Positions 34,462 to 43,471 of a DNA stretch of 64,000 bases are shown here, in pieces. Each line of letters starts with the position of its first letter. Positions within the stretch are counted from its first letter, which is position 1. This stretch comes from Bacteroidota bacterium (GTDB taxonomy: Bacteria > Bacteroidota > Bacteroidia > 2-12-FULL-35-15). The stretch spans positions 369,616 to 433,615 of the forward strand of contig JAOQAE010000004.1 of the NCBI GenBank assembly GCA_025963725.1. The letters run 5' to 3'. The notes beneath the pieces are model-generated. The model had not been told where the DNA came from, ran no database searches, and saw only the letters and a program-made list of their open reading frames with translations. Both the position numbers and the translations under genes were made by a program.

Positions 34462-34680
34462 ATGGCAAAACAAGCATCAATAGAGCAGGATGGAACCATT
34501 TTAGAAGCATTGTCGAATGCAATGTTTCGTGTTGAGCTTGAGAACGGACACGTGATCACTGCGCATATTTCCGGGAAAATGCGCATGCACTATATAAAGA
34601 TCCTGACCGGCGATAAAGTGAAAGTGGAGATGTCGCCATACGATTTAACAAAAGGAAGAATTTCATACAGGTACAAATAA
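34462..34680 (+). CDS. infA: Translation initiation factor IF-1
   Basis: 72 residues, exactly the usual length. Single OB fold with [39 protein letters not shown] and [15 protein letters not shown]. Binds the 30S A site during initiation. Confidence 0.98.
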   Translation: MAKQASIEQDGTILEALSNAMFRVELENGHVITAHISGKMRMHYIKILTGDKVKVEMSPYDLTKGRISYRYK

Positions 34681-34689
34681 TAGTGGGGA

Positions 34690-34750
34690 GTTAGGAGTTA
34701 GAAGTTAGGAGAACAGGACGTTCAAAAAACTTGAAACTTGAGACTTGAAG
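34690..34750 (+). repeat. Two sets of 7-bp triplicate repeats before rpmJ
   Basis: GTTAGGA, GTTAGAA, GTTAGGA at 34690-34710, then CTTGAAA, CTTGAGA, CTTGAAG at 34730-34750. Both are three tandem 7-mers with one or two variable bases. Confidence 0.8.
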
Positions 34751-34769
34751 CTGCAAAACTAAACAGACA

Positions 34770-34886
34770 ATGAAAGTTAGAGCATCAGTAAAAAAGAGAA
34801 GTGTTGACTGTAAGATCGTTCGCAGAAACGGGCGTTTATATGTGATCAACAAAAAGAACCCAAAATTCAAACAAAGACAAAAATAA
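34770..34886 (+). CDS. rpmJ: 50S ribosomal protein L36, degenerate zinc site
   Basis: 38 residues read directly: starts [19 protein letters not shown] and ends NPKFKQRQK. Compared with the zinc-binding form (Cys11, Cys14, Cys27, His33), only Cys14 remains; the others are Ser, Asn and Phe, so zinc cannot bind in the normal way. Length and flanks are standard for L36. Confidence 0.96.
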   Translation: MKVRASVKKRSVDCKIVRRNGRLYVINKKNPKFKQRQK

Positions 34887-34961
34887 TTTTAGGTTTCAGG
34901 ATCCGGGAGGTTTTTTCCAGGTCCGGCAAATCAGGAATTCAACAAATCAAAATTTAAAATA

Positions 34962-35339
34962 ATGGCTAGAATTGCAGGTATTGACTTACCAAACAACAAA
35001 AGAGGCGAAATCGGTTTAACTTACATCTTCGGCATCGGCCGCAGCACTGCCCGTAAGGTATTGACTGAAGCCGGAATTGATATAAACGTGAAAGTTCAGG
35101 ACTGGAACGATGATCAGCTTACAACGATCCGTAACATCCTCAATGATAAATACAAATTGGAAGGTGCATTGCGCTCTGAAGTTCAGCTGCACATCAAGCG
35201 TTTGATGGATATCGGTTCTTACCGTGGAATCCGTCACCGTTTAGGCCTGCCGGTTCGTGGCCAAACCACTAAAAACAATGCACGTACCCGTAAAGGTAAG
35301 CGTAAGACAGTTGCCAACAAGAAAAAGGTAACTAAATAA
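34962..35339 (+). CDS. rpsM: 30S ribosomal protein S13
   Basis: 125 residues beginning [20 protein letters not shown] with [19 protein letters not shown] (helix-turn-helix-like) and the tail [20 protein letters not shown], whose basic end reaches the P-site tRNA. Starts the alpha section. Confidence 0.98.
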   Translation: MARIAGIDLPNNKRGEIGLTYIFGIGRSTARKVLTEAGIDINVKVQDWNDDQLTTIRNILNDKYKLEGALRSEVQLHIKRLMDIGSYRGIRHRLGLPVRGQTTKNNARTRKGKRKTVANKKKVTK

Positions 35340-35357
35340 TAAGTAACAACCGGTTGT

Positions 35358-35376
35358 CTTTCCGGCTTTCGGAAAG
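35358..35376 (+). promoter_or_regulatory. Stable hairpin between rpsM and rpsK
   Basis: CTTTCCG (35358-35364), loop GCTTT, CGGAAAG (35370-35376): a perfect 7-bp stem without a following T run, so not a terminator. Function unknown. Confidence 0.5.
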
Positions 35377-35404
35377 GGAACGATCATTTATATAAAAACC
35401 AAAA

Positions 35405-35815
35405 ATGGCAAAACAAAATCAACAGACCACAGCAACAAAAGCTGCGGCAAAGAAAAGAATTGTTAAGGTAGAGGCAGTGGGCCAGGCTCATATCAACGCT
35501 ACATTTAACAATATCATCATTTCTTTAACAAACAATGCCGGCCAGGTTATCTCCTGGTCAAGTGCAGGTAAAATGGGATTCCGCGGTTCTAAAAAGAACA
35601 CACCTTATGCGGCACAGTTAGCAGCACAGGATTGCGGTAAAGTAGCGCACGATGCAGGCTTGAGAAAAGTGAAAGTATTCGTGAAAGGACCGGGAGCAGG
35701 ACGTGAGTCGGCTATCAGAACCCTTTCAGGTGTAGGAATCGAGATCTCCGAGATCATGGACATCACCCCGATCCCTCACAACGGTTGCCGTCCTCCGAAA
35801 CGCAGAAGAGTTTAA
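35405..35815 (+). CDS. rpsK: 30S ribosomal protein S11
   Basis: 136 residues with [37 protein letters not shown] and the invariant end [17 protein letters not shown]. Platform protein near the mRNA exit. A loose GCCTT/AAGGC hairpin follows at about 35828-35851. Confidence 0.98.
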   Translation: MAKQNQQTTATKAAAKKRIVKVEAVGQAHINATFNNIIISLTNNAGQVISWSSAGKMGFRGSKKNTPYAAQLAAQDCGKVAHDAGLRKVKVFVKGPGAGRESAIRTLSGVGIEISEIMDITPIPHNGCRPPKRRRV

Positions 35816-35890
35816 GACCAGTTAAAAGCCTTAAGACCAAGTCGGAAAGGCATCCAAATATAAAAATAGAATATTAAATTATAACATACA

Positions 35891-36496
35891 ATGGCAAGAT
35901 ACATCGGCCCAAAATCAAAAATTGCAAGAAAATTTAAAGAACCAATTTTTGGCCCTGATAAAGTTTTAGAAAAAAAGAATTACCCTCCGGGACAGCACGG
36001 TTTGTCAAAAAAACGTGCTAAGCAATCGGAATATGCTGTACAGTTACAGGAAAAGCAAAAAGCAAAATATACATACGGTATTTTAGAGCGCCAGTTCGCG
36101 AAGATCTACCACATGGCACAGCGTGCTCATGGTGTAACAGGTGAGGTTTTGTTACAATTGATCGAATCCCGCCTCGATAACGTAGTTTACCGTATGGGCA
36201 TCGCTCCTACACGTTCAGGCGCACGCCAGCTTGTAGGCCACCGTCACATCACTGTGAACGGAAGCGTTGTAAACATCGCATCTTACATCCTTAAGCCGGG
36301 TGATGTTGTAGCAGTTCGTGAGCGTTCAAGGTCACTGGAAGTGATCAACACTTCTGTATCAGGCGCTACAAACTCTTTCCCCTGGATCGATTTTGACAAG
36401 TCTGCCATGAGCGGCAAATTCATTAATGTTCCTGAAAGGCTTCAGATCCCTGAGAACATTAAAGAGCAGCTGATTGTCGAGCTTTACTCGAAATAA
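35891..36496 (+). CDS. rpsD: 30S ribosomal protein S4, zinc-free form
   Basis: 201 residues beginning [18 protein letters not shown]; no Cys pairs in the N-terminal domain, so it is the zinc-free type. S4-domain RNA-binding part is [20 protein letters not shown] with [16 protein letters not shown]. 16S assembly initiator and, in E. coli, repressor of the alpha operon. Confidence 0.97.
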   Translation: MARYIGPKSKIARKFKEPIFGPDKVLEKKNYPPGQHGLSKKRAKQSEYAVQLQEKQKAKYTYGILERQFAKIYHMAQRAHGVTGEVLLQLIESRLDNVVYRMGIAPTRSGARQLVGHRHITVNGSVVNIASYILKPGDVVAVRERSRSLEVINTSVSGATNSFPWIDFDKSAMSGKFINVPERLQIPENIKEQLIVELYSK

Positions 36497-36552
36497 AATC
36501 AGTAAATTCGCTCGATTATTAAAATTAGTTTTTAACTTAAAACAACTATACA

Positions 36553-37545
36553 ATGGCAATTTTAGCTTTTCAAAAACCTGATAAGGTTATAATGGTGAAT
36601 TCCAGTGAAACTGAAGGACAGTTTGAATTCCGTCCGCTAGAGCCTGGCTATGGTATTACCGTAGGTAATGCTTTGCGCAGGATTTTGTTGTCATCTCTTG
36701 AAGGGCATGCGATTACTACTGTGAAGATCGAAGGCGTTGACCACGAATTTTCAACATTGAAAGGTGTTACAGAAGACGTTACAGAAATTATACTTAACCT
36801 GAAACAGGTTCGTTTCAAAAAACAGATCGATACTACTGACTTTGAAAAAGTGACTGTGAACATTACCGGTAAAACCCAGCTTACTGCAGGCGATATTGGA
36901 AAATTCACTTCAGGCTTCCAGGTGCTGAACTCGGATCTTGTGATCTGCAACATGGAATCCAACGTTAAATTAAAGATCGAGCTTACGATCGATAAAGGAC
37001 GCGGTTATGTTCCTGCAGAGGAAAACAAGCCGGTTAACTCGAGCGCAGGCTTAATTCCGATCGATTCCATCTACACACCGATCAAAAATGTACAATACAG
37101 CATTGAGAACTACCGTGTGGAGCAGAAAACGGATTATGAGAAATTGGTAATGAACATCGTTACTGACGGATCTATTCACCCGAAAGAAGCATTGAAAGAA
37201 GCTGCAAAGATCCTGATCCACCACTTCATGTTATTCTCCGATGAGCGTATCACCCTGGATACTGAAGAAAAAATGGCGACTGAGGAATTTGACGAAACTT
37301 CACTGCACATGCGTCAGCTGTTGAAAACAAAGTTAGTTGACATGGACCTTTCAGTACGCGCTTTAAATTGCTTAAAAGCTGCTGATGTTGAAACACTGGC
37401 TGACCTGGTTTCCTTCGCGAAGCACGACCTGCTGAAATTCCGCAACTTCGGTAAAAAATCACTTACCGAGCTGGAAGACCTTGTTGCAAACAAAGGCCTG
37501 AACTTCGGAATGAACTTAGCAAAATATAAATTAGATAAAGACTAA
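36553..37545 (+). CDS. rpoA: RNA polymerase subunit alpha
   Basis: 330 residues. N-terminal dimerisation domain with [20 protein letters not shown] and [21 protein letters not shown]-terminal domain (from about residue 265) with [20 protein letters not shown] and [16 protein letters not shown], the helix-hairpin-helix that touches UP elements and activators. Usual place between rpsD and rplQ. Confidence 0.98.
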   Translation: MAILAFQKPDKVIMVNSSETEGQFEFRPLEPGYGITVGNALRRILLSSLEGHAITTVKIEGVDHEFSTLKGVTEDVTEIILNLKQVRFKKQIDTTDFEKVTVNITGKTQLTAGDIGKFTSGFQVLNSDLVICNMESNVKLKIELTIDKGRGYVPAEENKPVNSSAGLIPIDSIYTPIKNVQYSIENYRVEQKTDYEKLVMNIVTDGSIHPKEALKEAAKILIHHFMLFSDERITLDTEEKMATEEFDETSLHMRQLLKTKLVDMDLSVRALNCLKAADVETLADLVSFAKHDLLKFRNFGKKSLTELEDLVANKGLNFGMNLAKYKLDKD

Positions 37546-37550
37546 ACACA

Positions 37551-37614
37551 ATTTTTGAATTCTGGATTTTTTGAATTGTAGAATTCAAATCAAAAAATCA
37601 CAAATTCTACAAAT
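37551..37614 (+). repeat. Palindromic spacer element before rplQ
   Basis: A roughly 15-16 base unit (ATTTTTGAATTCTGG, then ATTTTTTGAATTGTAG) occurs twice. AATTGTAGAATT (37574-37585) nearly matches the inverted complement of AATTCTACAAAT (37603-37614). An alternative pairing uses GATTTTTTGAATT with the A-rich arm to its right. Confidence 0.55.
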
Positions 37615-37626
37615 CAACAATTAACA

Positions 37627-38127
37627 ATGAGACACGGAGATAAAATAAACAATTTAGGCAGAAAATCAGCACACCGCAAAGCGATGTTGTCAAATATGGC
37701 TTGCTCTTTAATTCTGCACAAAAGGATCAATACCACGCTTGCAAAAGCAAAAGCGTTAAGGACATACGTTGAGCCGCTGATCACAAAATCAAAGGATGAT
37801 TCAACTCATTCAAGGCGTACTGTGTTCGCTTACCTTGGCAACAAGGAAGCTGTAAGCATGCTGTTCAAGGACATCGCTGCAAAAGTGGCTGACCGTCCGG
37901 GTGGATACACAAGGATCCTGAAAACAGGTGCCCGCGCTGGTGATAATGCCGATATGTGTTTTATCGAACTGGTAGACTTTAACGAGAACATGCTGGCTGC
38001 AAAAGCACCTGCAAAAGCAAAAACTTCAAGGCGCGGCGGTAAAAAGAAAGCGACTGAGGCAAACGCGACAGACAAGCCGGAAGACAAAAAAGAGGAATCG
38101 GCAGACGACAACTCAAAAAGTGAATAA
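37627..38127 (+). CDS. rplQ: 50S ribosomal protein L17
   Basis: 166 residues. Core: [38 protein letters not shown] and [20 protein letters not shown]. The last 45 residues are a Lys/Ala then Asp/Glu/Ser-rich low-complexity tail absent from E. coli L17. Last ribosomal gene; a terminator follows. Confidence 0.97.
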   Translation: MRHGDKINNLGRKSAHRKAMLSNMACSLILHKRINTTLAKAKALRTYVEPLITKSKDDSTHSRRTVFAYLGNKEAVSMLFKDIAAKVADRPGGYTRILKTGARAGDNADMCFIELVDFNENMLAAKAPAKAKTSRRGGKKKATEANATDKPEDKKEESADDNSKSE

Positions 38128-38153
38128 TTTGTGAAATTAAAATTTTAAATCAT

Positions 38154-38189
38154 AAAAAGGATAAAGTATTTTTGCTTTATCCTTTTTTT
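38154..38189 (+). terminator. Terminator of the ribosomal operon
   Basis: AAAAAGGATAAAG (38154-38166) pairs perfectly with CTTTATCCTTTTT (38175-38187), ending in a T run to 38189. Confidence 0.92.
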
Positions 38190-38259
38190 ATGGCCGGATG
38201 GCTGAAGTACGTTGAATCAATAATAGCTTGCGCCTTTGCGCCTGGCGGTAAGAAAAAAT

Positions 38260-39390
38260 ATGAAATACACAGCAAAAGCCCCCGCGATCTTATTACTGGA
38301 AGATGGAAAAGTGTTTTACGGCAAAGCGGCCGGAGCGATCGGGACCACCGCAGGAGAGATCTGTTTCAACACCGGGATGACCGGCTACCAGGAGATCTTT
38401 ACGGATCCGTCCTATTTCGGGCAGATCGTTGTATGTACCAACGTGCATATCGGGAATTACGGGGTGAATGATGATGAAACAGAGTCGGGCTCCATTCGGA
38501 TCGCCGGGCTCGTATGCAAGCAGTTCAATGAATTTCATTCACGAAAACGCTCAAACGGCTCTTTAAAGGATTATTTCCTGAAAGGCGGCATAGTTGCCAT
38601 CTCCGACGTAGATACGCGCGCTATCGTAAGGTATATCCGCGACAAGGGCGCAATGAACTGCATTATCTCATCCGAGACCCTGGATATTGACGTGCTGAAG
38701 GAAAAGTTGAAAAAAGTGCCTTCCATGGCAGGTTTGGAGCTTTCTTCAAAGGTGAGCACCACTGAGCCTTATTTTGTAGGCGACCCCGAGGCAAAATTCA
38801 GGGTGGCTGTGACCGATTACGGCACCAAGACCAATATATTACGATCCCTCACAGAAAGAGGCTGCTACCTGCAGGTATTTCCCATGAAAGCCACCTTCGC
38901 GGAAATGATGAAATGGAATCCTGACGGTTTCATGATCTCCAACGGCCCCGGCGATCCTTCCGTGATGAAGGACGAAGTGGAGGTTATCAAAAAGATCATA
39001 GATTCCGGCGTTCCCACATTCGGGATCTGCCTTGGGCACCAGCTCATCGCGGAAGCTTCCGGAATCCCCACATTCAAGCTGCATAAAGGGCACAGGGGGA
39101 TCAACCAGCCGGTAAAGAACATGATCACCGGGAAAAGCGAGATCACCTCGCAAAATCACGGGTTCAGCGTGAAGCCGGAAGATGTTTCCAAAGTGAAAAA
39201 CATGGAGATCACACACATGAACCTGAATGATAATACGGTAGAAGGGTTGCGACGCAAGGATAAGCCGGTGTTCTCGGTTCAATATCACCCGGAAGCCTGC
39301 CCGGGGCCGTTTGATGCCCGCTACCTCTTCGATGATTTTATAACAATGGTCTCATCGGTCAAAGAAAATAAAACGGCCGTTCCTGCATAA
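38260..39390 (+). CDS. carA: Carbamoyl-phosphate synthase small subunit
   Basis: 376 residues from ATG 38260; an alternative in-frame start at 38236 adds eight residues with no family match. The class I glutamine amidotransferase triad is Cys257 in FGICLGHQ, His343 and Glu345 in YHPEACPGP. It supplies ammonia from glutamine to the large subunit for pyrimidine and arginine synthesis. carB is not next to it; downstream is a terminator and an unrelated gene. Position right after the ribosomal terminator suggests its own promoter in 38190-38259 or partial read-through. Confidence 0.96.
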   Translation: MKYTAKAPAILLLEDGKVFYGKAAGAIGTTAGEICFNTGMTGYQEIFTDPSYFGQIVVCTNVHIGNYGVNDDETESGSIRIAGLVCKQFNEFHSRKRSNGSLKDYFLKGGIVAISDVDTRAIVRYIRDKGAMNCIISSETLDIDVLKEKLKKVPSMAGLELSSKVSTTEPYFVGDPEAKFRVAVTDYGTKTNILRSLTERGCYLQVFPMKATFAEMMKWNPDGFMISNGPGDPSVMKDEVEVIKKIIDSGVPTFGICLGHQLIAEASGIPTFKLHKGHRGINQPVKNMITGKSEITSQNHGFSVKPEDVSKVKNMEITHMNLNDNTVEGLRRKDKPVFSVQYHPEACPGPFDARYLFDDFITMVSSVKENKTAVPA

Positions 39391-39396
39391 AAAAAG

Positions 39397-39423
39397 ATCC
39401 CGCTCCTGCGGGATTCTTTTTTT
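39397..39423 (+). terminator. Terminator of carA
   Basis: ATCCCGC, TCCT loop, GCGGGAT (39397-39414), then a C and seven T. Confidence 0.88.
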
Positions 39424-39493
39424 GTTGCCTGCCGTGGCGATTGCGGTGCACCGTAGATTTATTTGCTCATTTGCCCGGGGAATACTTTTTTGT

Positions 39494-39498
39494 AGGAG
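39494..39498 (+). promoter_or_regulatory. Shine-Dalgarno-like AGGAG of the DUF72 gene
   Basis: AGGAG six bases before ATG 39505. One of very few purine-rich ribosome-binding sites in the window. Confidence 0.5.
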
Positions 39499-39504
39499 AG
39501 GGGT

Positions 39505-40224
39505 ATGAAAAAAAATCATATCGGCTGCTCCGGATTTGTTTATCCCGGCTGGAAGGGGAAGTTCTATCCCGCTGACCTCGCACGCTCGAAATGGCTGGCG
39601 CACTACAGCTCAAAGTTCAATACGGTAGAGCTCAACGCCAGCTTTTACCGCTTTCCGACGGTTAAAAGCCTGAAAGCCATGTATGCTGCCACTCCTCCGG
39701 ATTTTCGATTTTCCGTAAAGGCTCACAAGATCATCACGCATTCCATGAAAATGAGGAATGCGAAGGAAAAAGTGCAGGAATTCCTGCAGATAGTGGAGGA
39801 AGGACTGCAGGAGAAGCTGGGCTGCATATTGTACCAGCTGCCCCCGGCGCTTAAATACACCGATGAGAATTTAGAGCACCTGCTTGCCTCGGTGCCGCAT
39901 AACCCTTCAACGGTTATCGAATTCAGGAATGCAAGCTGGTGGGACAAAAAAGTGTACGAAGCTCTGGAGAAGCATAACATTGTTTTCTGCAACAATGATT
40001 ACCCGGGAATGCCGGATGTGATCGTGCAAACAAAGGAGCGCTTTTACATGCGCTTTCACGGAAAGCCGGTGCTGTACAAATCGGAATACACGCTGCCGCA
40101 GCTGAAAAAGCTCACAAAGCAGGTTCCGGCAGAATGCAGTGAAAGGTATATTTACTTTAACAACACCTGGTTTTTGGCGGCTGTGGCCAATGCGATGTCG
40201 ATCAGGGAAATGATGGAAAGATAA
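39505..40224 (+). CDS. DUF72 family protein (TIM-barrel-like, unknown function)
   Basis: 239 residues. Family features: IGCSGFVYPGWKGKFYP at the N-terminus, HYSSKFNTVELNASFYRFPT, FRFSVKAHKIITH, LYQLPPALKYT, VIEFRNASWW and YMRFHGK, ending YIYFNNTWFLAAVANA. These are conserved positions of a barrel-like fold whose biochemical role is not established. Standalone gene with a Shine-Dalgarno-like site, convergent with the next gene. Confidence 0.9.
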   Translation: MKKNHIGCSGFVYPGWKGKFYPADLARSKWLAHYSSKFNTVELNASFYRFPTVKSLKAMYAATPPDFRFSVKAHKIITHSMKMRNAKEKVQEFLQIVEEGLQEKLGCILYQLPPALKYTDENLEHLLASVPHNPSTVIEFRNASWWDKKVYEALEKHNIVFCNNDYPGMPDVIVQTKERFYMRFHGKPVLYKSEYTLPQLKKLTKQVPAECSERYIYFNNTWFLAAVANAMSIREMMER

Positions 40225-40274
40225 GAGCGTCCGTAATTATTCAGCTGGAAGAGCAGGGAAAAAATCTATGGCTG

Positions 40275-40775
40275 TTAATTGGTGTACAATCCCCATTCAT
40301 CTTCATAATCATCCTTCCGCATTTTTTTGATCTCCTTTACCCAGGCGTTGAAAAGGCTGCGAAACTGGATCATGTCCTCACGGAGAAGCTGCACGTATTT
40401 TTTATCCACCGAATCAAGCGATTTCAGCCCGGAAGTGGAAGTAAGCAGGAATTCGGCATGGTAGCGGATGATGGATGCATTTTGTAATGAAAGGATGCGG
40501 GACCCCGAGCCCATGGCACCGGCTATTTTAGGCGCCAGCATAAGGGAGGCTTCGGTAAGTGTCATTTCGTACATCTGGCGGTCGTCATCGTCCACAATGC
40601 TCTCATTGAGCGCATTTACGGTTTCCATGATCTCCACGGCCAGCTTGTACAGCGGGTGATTGTGAATGGCTTTGTATTTCTCCTGCCGTTCCCATTCAAA
40701 TTTTTTCATTTCCTCTTCCGACAATTCATCATCACCGGATCCGAAATCATTATCATCATCATCTTCCCAGGCCAT
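40275..40775 (-). CDS. Conserved acidic cytosolic protein, unknown function
   Basis: 166 residues. The N-terminus is strongly acidic (MAWEDDDDNDFGSGDDELSE), and the remainder is helical: NHPLYKLAVEIMETVNALNE, then SLMLAPKIAGAMGSGS and YVQLLREDMIQFRSLFNAWV. No signal peptide or membrane helix. Presumed to be a Bacteroidota-specific family; I do not know a function. A -7 box TACTTTTG lies 26 bases upstream on the minus strand, so it is probably monocistronic. Confidence 0.75.
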   Translation of the reverse strand: MAWEDDDDNDFGSGDDELSEEEMKKFEWERQEKYKAIHNHPLYKLAVEIMETVNALNESIVDDDDRQMYEMTLTEASLMLAPKIAGAMGSGSRILSLQNASIIRYHAEFLLTSTSGLKSLDSVDKKYVQLLREDMIQFRSLFNAWVKEIKKMRKDDYEDEWGLYTN

Positions 40776-40800
40776 TTTAATAATTTATAAGGTCAGACTA

Positions 40801-40808
40801 CAAAAGTA
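40801..40808 (-). promoter_or_regulatory. Promoter -7 box of the acidic protein gene
   Basis: Minus strand TACTTTTG matches TAnnTTTG; the ATG is 25 bases downstream. No clear -33 element. Confidence 0.5.
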
Positions 40809-40899
40809 CAAAATTTGTGCTTCGTATCCGGTGGAAGTTAATTGCCCGTTAGCCAGACGGAATTCCCTGAATTTTTCAAAATTTTGAGAGGATAAATAA

Positions 40900-40907
40900 T
40901 ATCTTTG
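40900..40907 (+). promoter_or_regulatory. Promoter -7 box of tRNA-Arg
   Basis: TATCTTTG matches TAnnTTTG and lies six bases before the mature tRNA 5' end. The nearest TTTG (40883-40886) is too close to be a normal -33 element. Confidence 0.5.
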
Positions 40908-40913
40908 CAGCCT

Positions 40914-40987
40914 GGCCCCGTAGCTCAACTGGATAGAGTGTCGGTTTCCGAAGCCGCAGGTTGGAGGTTCGAACCCTCTCGGGGCCA
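40914..40987 (+). tRNA. tRNA-Arg(CCG)
   Basis: 74 bases fold as a cloverleaf. The acceptor stem is GGCCCCG with CGGGGCC (40980-40986), discriminator A. The D arm is GCTC/GAGT, the anticodon loop TTTCCGA-type with CCG at positions 34-36 and T33 before it, and the T arm has GGTTCGAACC. Position 27-43 is a mismatch in my folding. CCA is not encoded. CCG reads the Arg codon CGG. Confidence 0.9.
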
Positions 40988-41001
40988 CTTCCAAGTCAAT
41001 G

Positions 41002-41030
41002 AAAGGGAGATGTTTTATTCTCCCTTTTCC
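41002..41030 (+). terminator. Terminator-like hairpin after tRNA-Arg
   Basis: AAAGGGAGA (41002-41010), loop TGTTTTAT, TCTCCCTTT (41019-41027), followed by only a short T run. Confidence 0.7.
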
Positions 41031-41122
41031 CTTCTTTGTCCTGCGCTGCTTTTTTTTCTCTCCATGCAATAAAATCAGTACTTTTATGTTTCAAAGGTGC
41101 CCTTAATTTCTAAGATCGTTAT

Positions 41123-43450
41123 ATGACCCGTATTCTTTTACTCTTATCCGCCTTATTTATTTCATTTGCAGGCTTTGGCCAGGATGTGCCCATCGGCGGC
41201 TGGAAAGAGCATTTATCCTACAAAAGCGCATTGTCGGTTGCCGAAGGGAACGGTAAAGTGTACGTTGCCACCACGAGCGGGATCTTCTCCCTCAACAAGA
41301 GCGATAACTCAATGGACCGCTTATCAAAAGTGAATGGCTTGTCCGACATCGAAGCCAACGTCCTGAACTTTAACCAGTACAACAACAAGCTGCTGATCGC
41401 GTATAAAAACTCCAACATCGATATTGTCGCCAACGGTACCATTACCAATATCTCCGATATAAAGCGCAAATCCATCATCGGGAACAAATCCATCAACAAC
41501 ATTTATTTTATCAACCAGTACGCTTATCTTGCCTGTGGCTTCGGCATTGTGGTGATCGATATGGACCGCCTCGAAGTAAAGGATACGTACTACATCGGGC
41601 CCGGCGGAAATGCCATTAACGTTACCGATATTACTTCCGACGGATCGGATTTTTATGTATCCACCGGAAGTGGCGTGTATACTGCTTCCCTTACAAATCC
41701 CAACCTGGCCAATTACACCAGCTGGACCAAAATGCCGATGGCCGGCCTGCCTTTTCCGAACGGACTTTATAATACCATAGCAGAATACAGCGGGAAGGTG
41801 TATACCAATTATTCAAAGTTTATCAGCAGCGGCACCTATGGCCAGGATTCAATTTATGTGTACGATATTGCGGGTAACACATGGTCGCCCGTGAGCCTTC
41901 ATCCCGGCACTTCCGAAACCACGCTGCTGATGAGAAAGAACAACGGGCAGCTGTTGATCGCACAATACGGCGTGGTGCAGACTTTGGCGGGAGCCTATTA
42001 CGCTGGCTACTTTTCTGATTTTGCGCGGCCGCGCTCAGTTGCGCTCGACAACGCAGGAACGGTATGGATCGCTGATGAGAAGTACGGGCTTGTTTCCTGG
42101 AAGGCCGCGTCCGGCTATGAATATTTCTATCCGAACGGGCCGGCAAGCCCGAAAGTGTTCAGCATGGACATCAGCGAAAGCAACCTTTGGGTAGCACCCG
42201 GTGCAAAGCAAACATACTTTGTGGACGGGCTTTACCAGTATTCGGAATCGGAGTGGAAGAACCCGAGAGGTAATTACCCTTCCGCTGCCAATCTCGACAC
42301 TATTTATGACTTTGTGGATGTGCTCGTAGACCCAAATAATTCGAAGCACGCTTATGCTTCTTCCTGGGGAATTGGTGTTGTTGAGTTTTACAACGGTGTG
42401 CCCGTAAAAGTATTCAATGAGGCCAACAGCTCGCTGAGAGGCTTGGGCCTTACTGGTTTCAACCCGATCTGGACCTACGGAATGGCAATGGATGCCAACA
42501 ACAACCTCTGGATAACTAATTCGGGCGTGCTAAATCCTTTGTCGGTGAGAAATTCCAACGGCGTATGGCAATCCATTAATTTTTCAGGGATCCTCGGTAC
42601 CTTCCCTTATCTCGGTAAAATGATCATTGATAAGCACGACCAGAAATGGATCCTTATCACCAATGGCGGAGGGCTGCTTGTGTACAAGGCCGGAACCACC
42701 GCTACTGCCAATTCGGGGAATGCAAGGAGGCTCAGCTCTGCGGCAGGTAACGGCGCATTGCCGAGCCCGGATGTGTGGTCGGTAGCGGAAGATAAGGATG
42801 GCGAGATCTGGATCGGGACCGATAAGGGAATTGCCGTTTTTTATTCCCCGGAGAATATATTCGGCGGCGGGAACTTTGATGCGCAGCAGATCCTTATCGA
42901 ACAGGATGGCCATGTGCAGATCCTGCTTGAAACGGAAACTGTACTCGCGATCGCAGTTGACGATGCCAACCGCAAATGGATCGGAACAGCCAAGTCGGGC
43001 GTATTCCTGATGTCGGCCGACGGCACCCAGCAGATCTCACATTTTACCGAAGACAACAGCCCGCTGTTCAGCAACAATATCAAAAGCATTGTGATCGACC
43101 ACATTACCGGCGAAGTGTATTTCGGTACGGATAAAGGGATCATCTCCTACAGGGGAACAGCCATCGAGGGCAACGAATGCTTCAAGGATGTGTATTCTTT
43201 CCCGAATCCCGTAAAGCCTGACTATACCGGCCCTATCGCGATCAAAGGATTGATGGAGAACACCACGGTGAAGATCACCGACATCAGCGGAAGCCTTGTG
43301 TATGAAACAAAATCAGAAGGCGGACAGGCGATCTGGAACGGCAGGAATTTCAAGGGCGACAGGGTAAGCACCGGCGTTTACATGGTGTTTTGCACCAGCG
43401 AAGACAACTCCTGCCAGAAGATAGCCACCAAGATTCTCTTCATTAATTAA
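41123..43450 (+). CDS. porZ: Type IX secretion system protein PorZ
   Basis: 775 residues, matching the roughly 776 of Porphyromonas PorZ. Signal peptide ending FAGFGQ, then GGWKEHLSYKSALSVAEGNG, KVYVATTSGIFSLN and NGLSDIEANVLNFNQYNNK, the family start. The body is made of beta-propeller blades (WIADEKYGLVSW, IWIGTDKGIAVFY, YFGTDKGIISY). The last 85 residues form a beta-sandwich C-terminal domain (YSFPNPVKPDYTGP, GVYMVFC). PorZ sits on the cell surface in the T9SS attachment complex and delivers anionic LPS for cargo anchoring. This links the system to the T9SS cargo genes in this window. recO follows after 21 bases. Confidence 0.88.
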   Translation: MTRILLLLSALFISFAGFGQDVPIGGWKEHLSYKSALSVAEGNGKVYVATTSGIFSLNKSDNSMDRLSKVNGLSDIEANVLNFNQYNNKLLIAYKNSNIDIVANGTITNISDIKRKSIIGNKSINNIYFINQYAYLACGFGIVVIDMDRLEVKDTYYIGPGGNAINVTDITSDGSDFYVSTGSGVYTASLTNPNLANYTSWTKMPMAGLPFPNGLYNTIAEYSGKVYTNYSKFISSGTYGQDSIYVYDIAGNTWSPVSLHPGTSETTLLMRKNNGQLLIAQYGVVQTLAGAYYAGYFSDFARPRSVALDNAGTVWIADEKYGLVSWKAASGYEYFYPNGPASPKVFSMDISESNLWVAPGAKQTYFVDGLYQYSESEWKNPRGNYPSAANLDTIYDFVDVLVDPNNSKHAYASSWGIGVVEFYNGVPVKVFNEANSSLRGLGLTGFNPIWTYGMAMDANNNLWITNSGVLNPLSVRNSNGVWQSINFSGILGTFPYLGKMIIDKHDQKWILITNGGGLLVYKAGTTATANSGNARRLSSAAGNGALPSPDVWSVAEDKDGEIWIGTDKGIAVFYSPENIFGGGNFDAQQILIEQDGHVQILLETETVLAIAVDDANRKWIGTAKSGVFLMSADGTQQISHFTEDNSPLFSNNIKSIVIDHITGEVYFGTDKGIISYRGTAIEGNECFKDVYSFPNPVKPDYTGPIAIKGLMENTTVKITDISGSLVYETKSEGGQAIWNGRNFKGDRVSTGVYMVFCTSEDNSCQKIATKILFIN

Positions 43451-43471
43451 CGCCCCCGCACAGGTTACAGG

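Noticed and set aside
39391-39504. carB fragment after carA
   Set aside because: Only a terminator and a short AT-rich gap are present; no ATP-grasp coding is seen.
40785-41069. 94-residue minus-strand ORF containing VAPRGFEPPTCGFGN
   Set aside because: It is the reverse complement of tRNA-Arg (the RGFEPPT pattern arises from antisense tRNA) and is a known kind of false gene.
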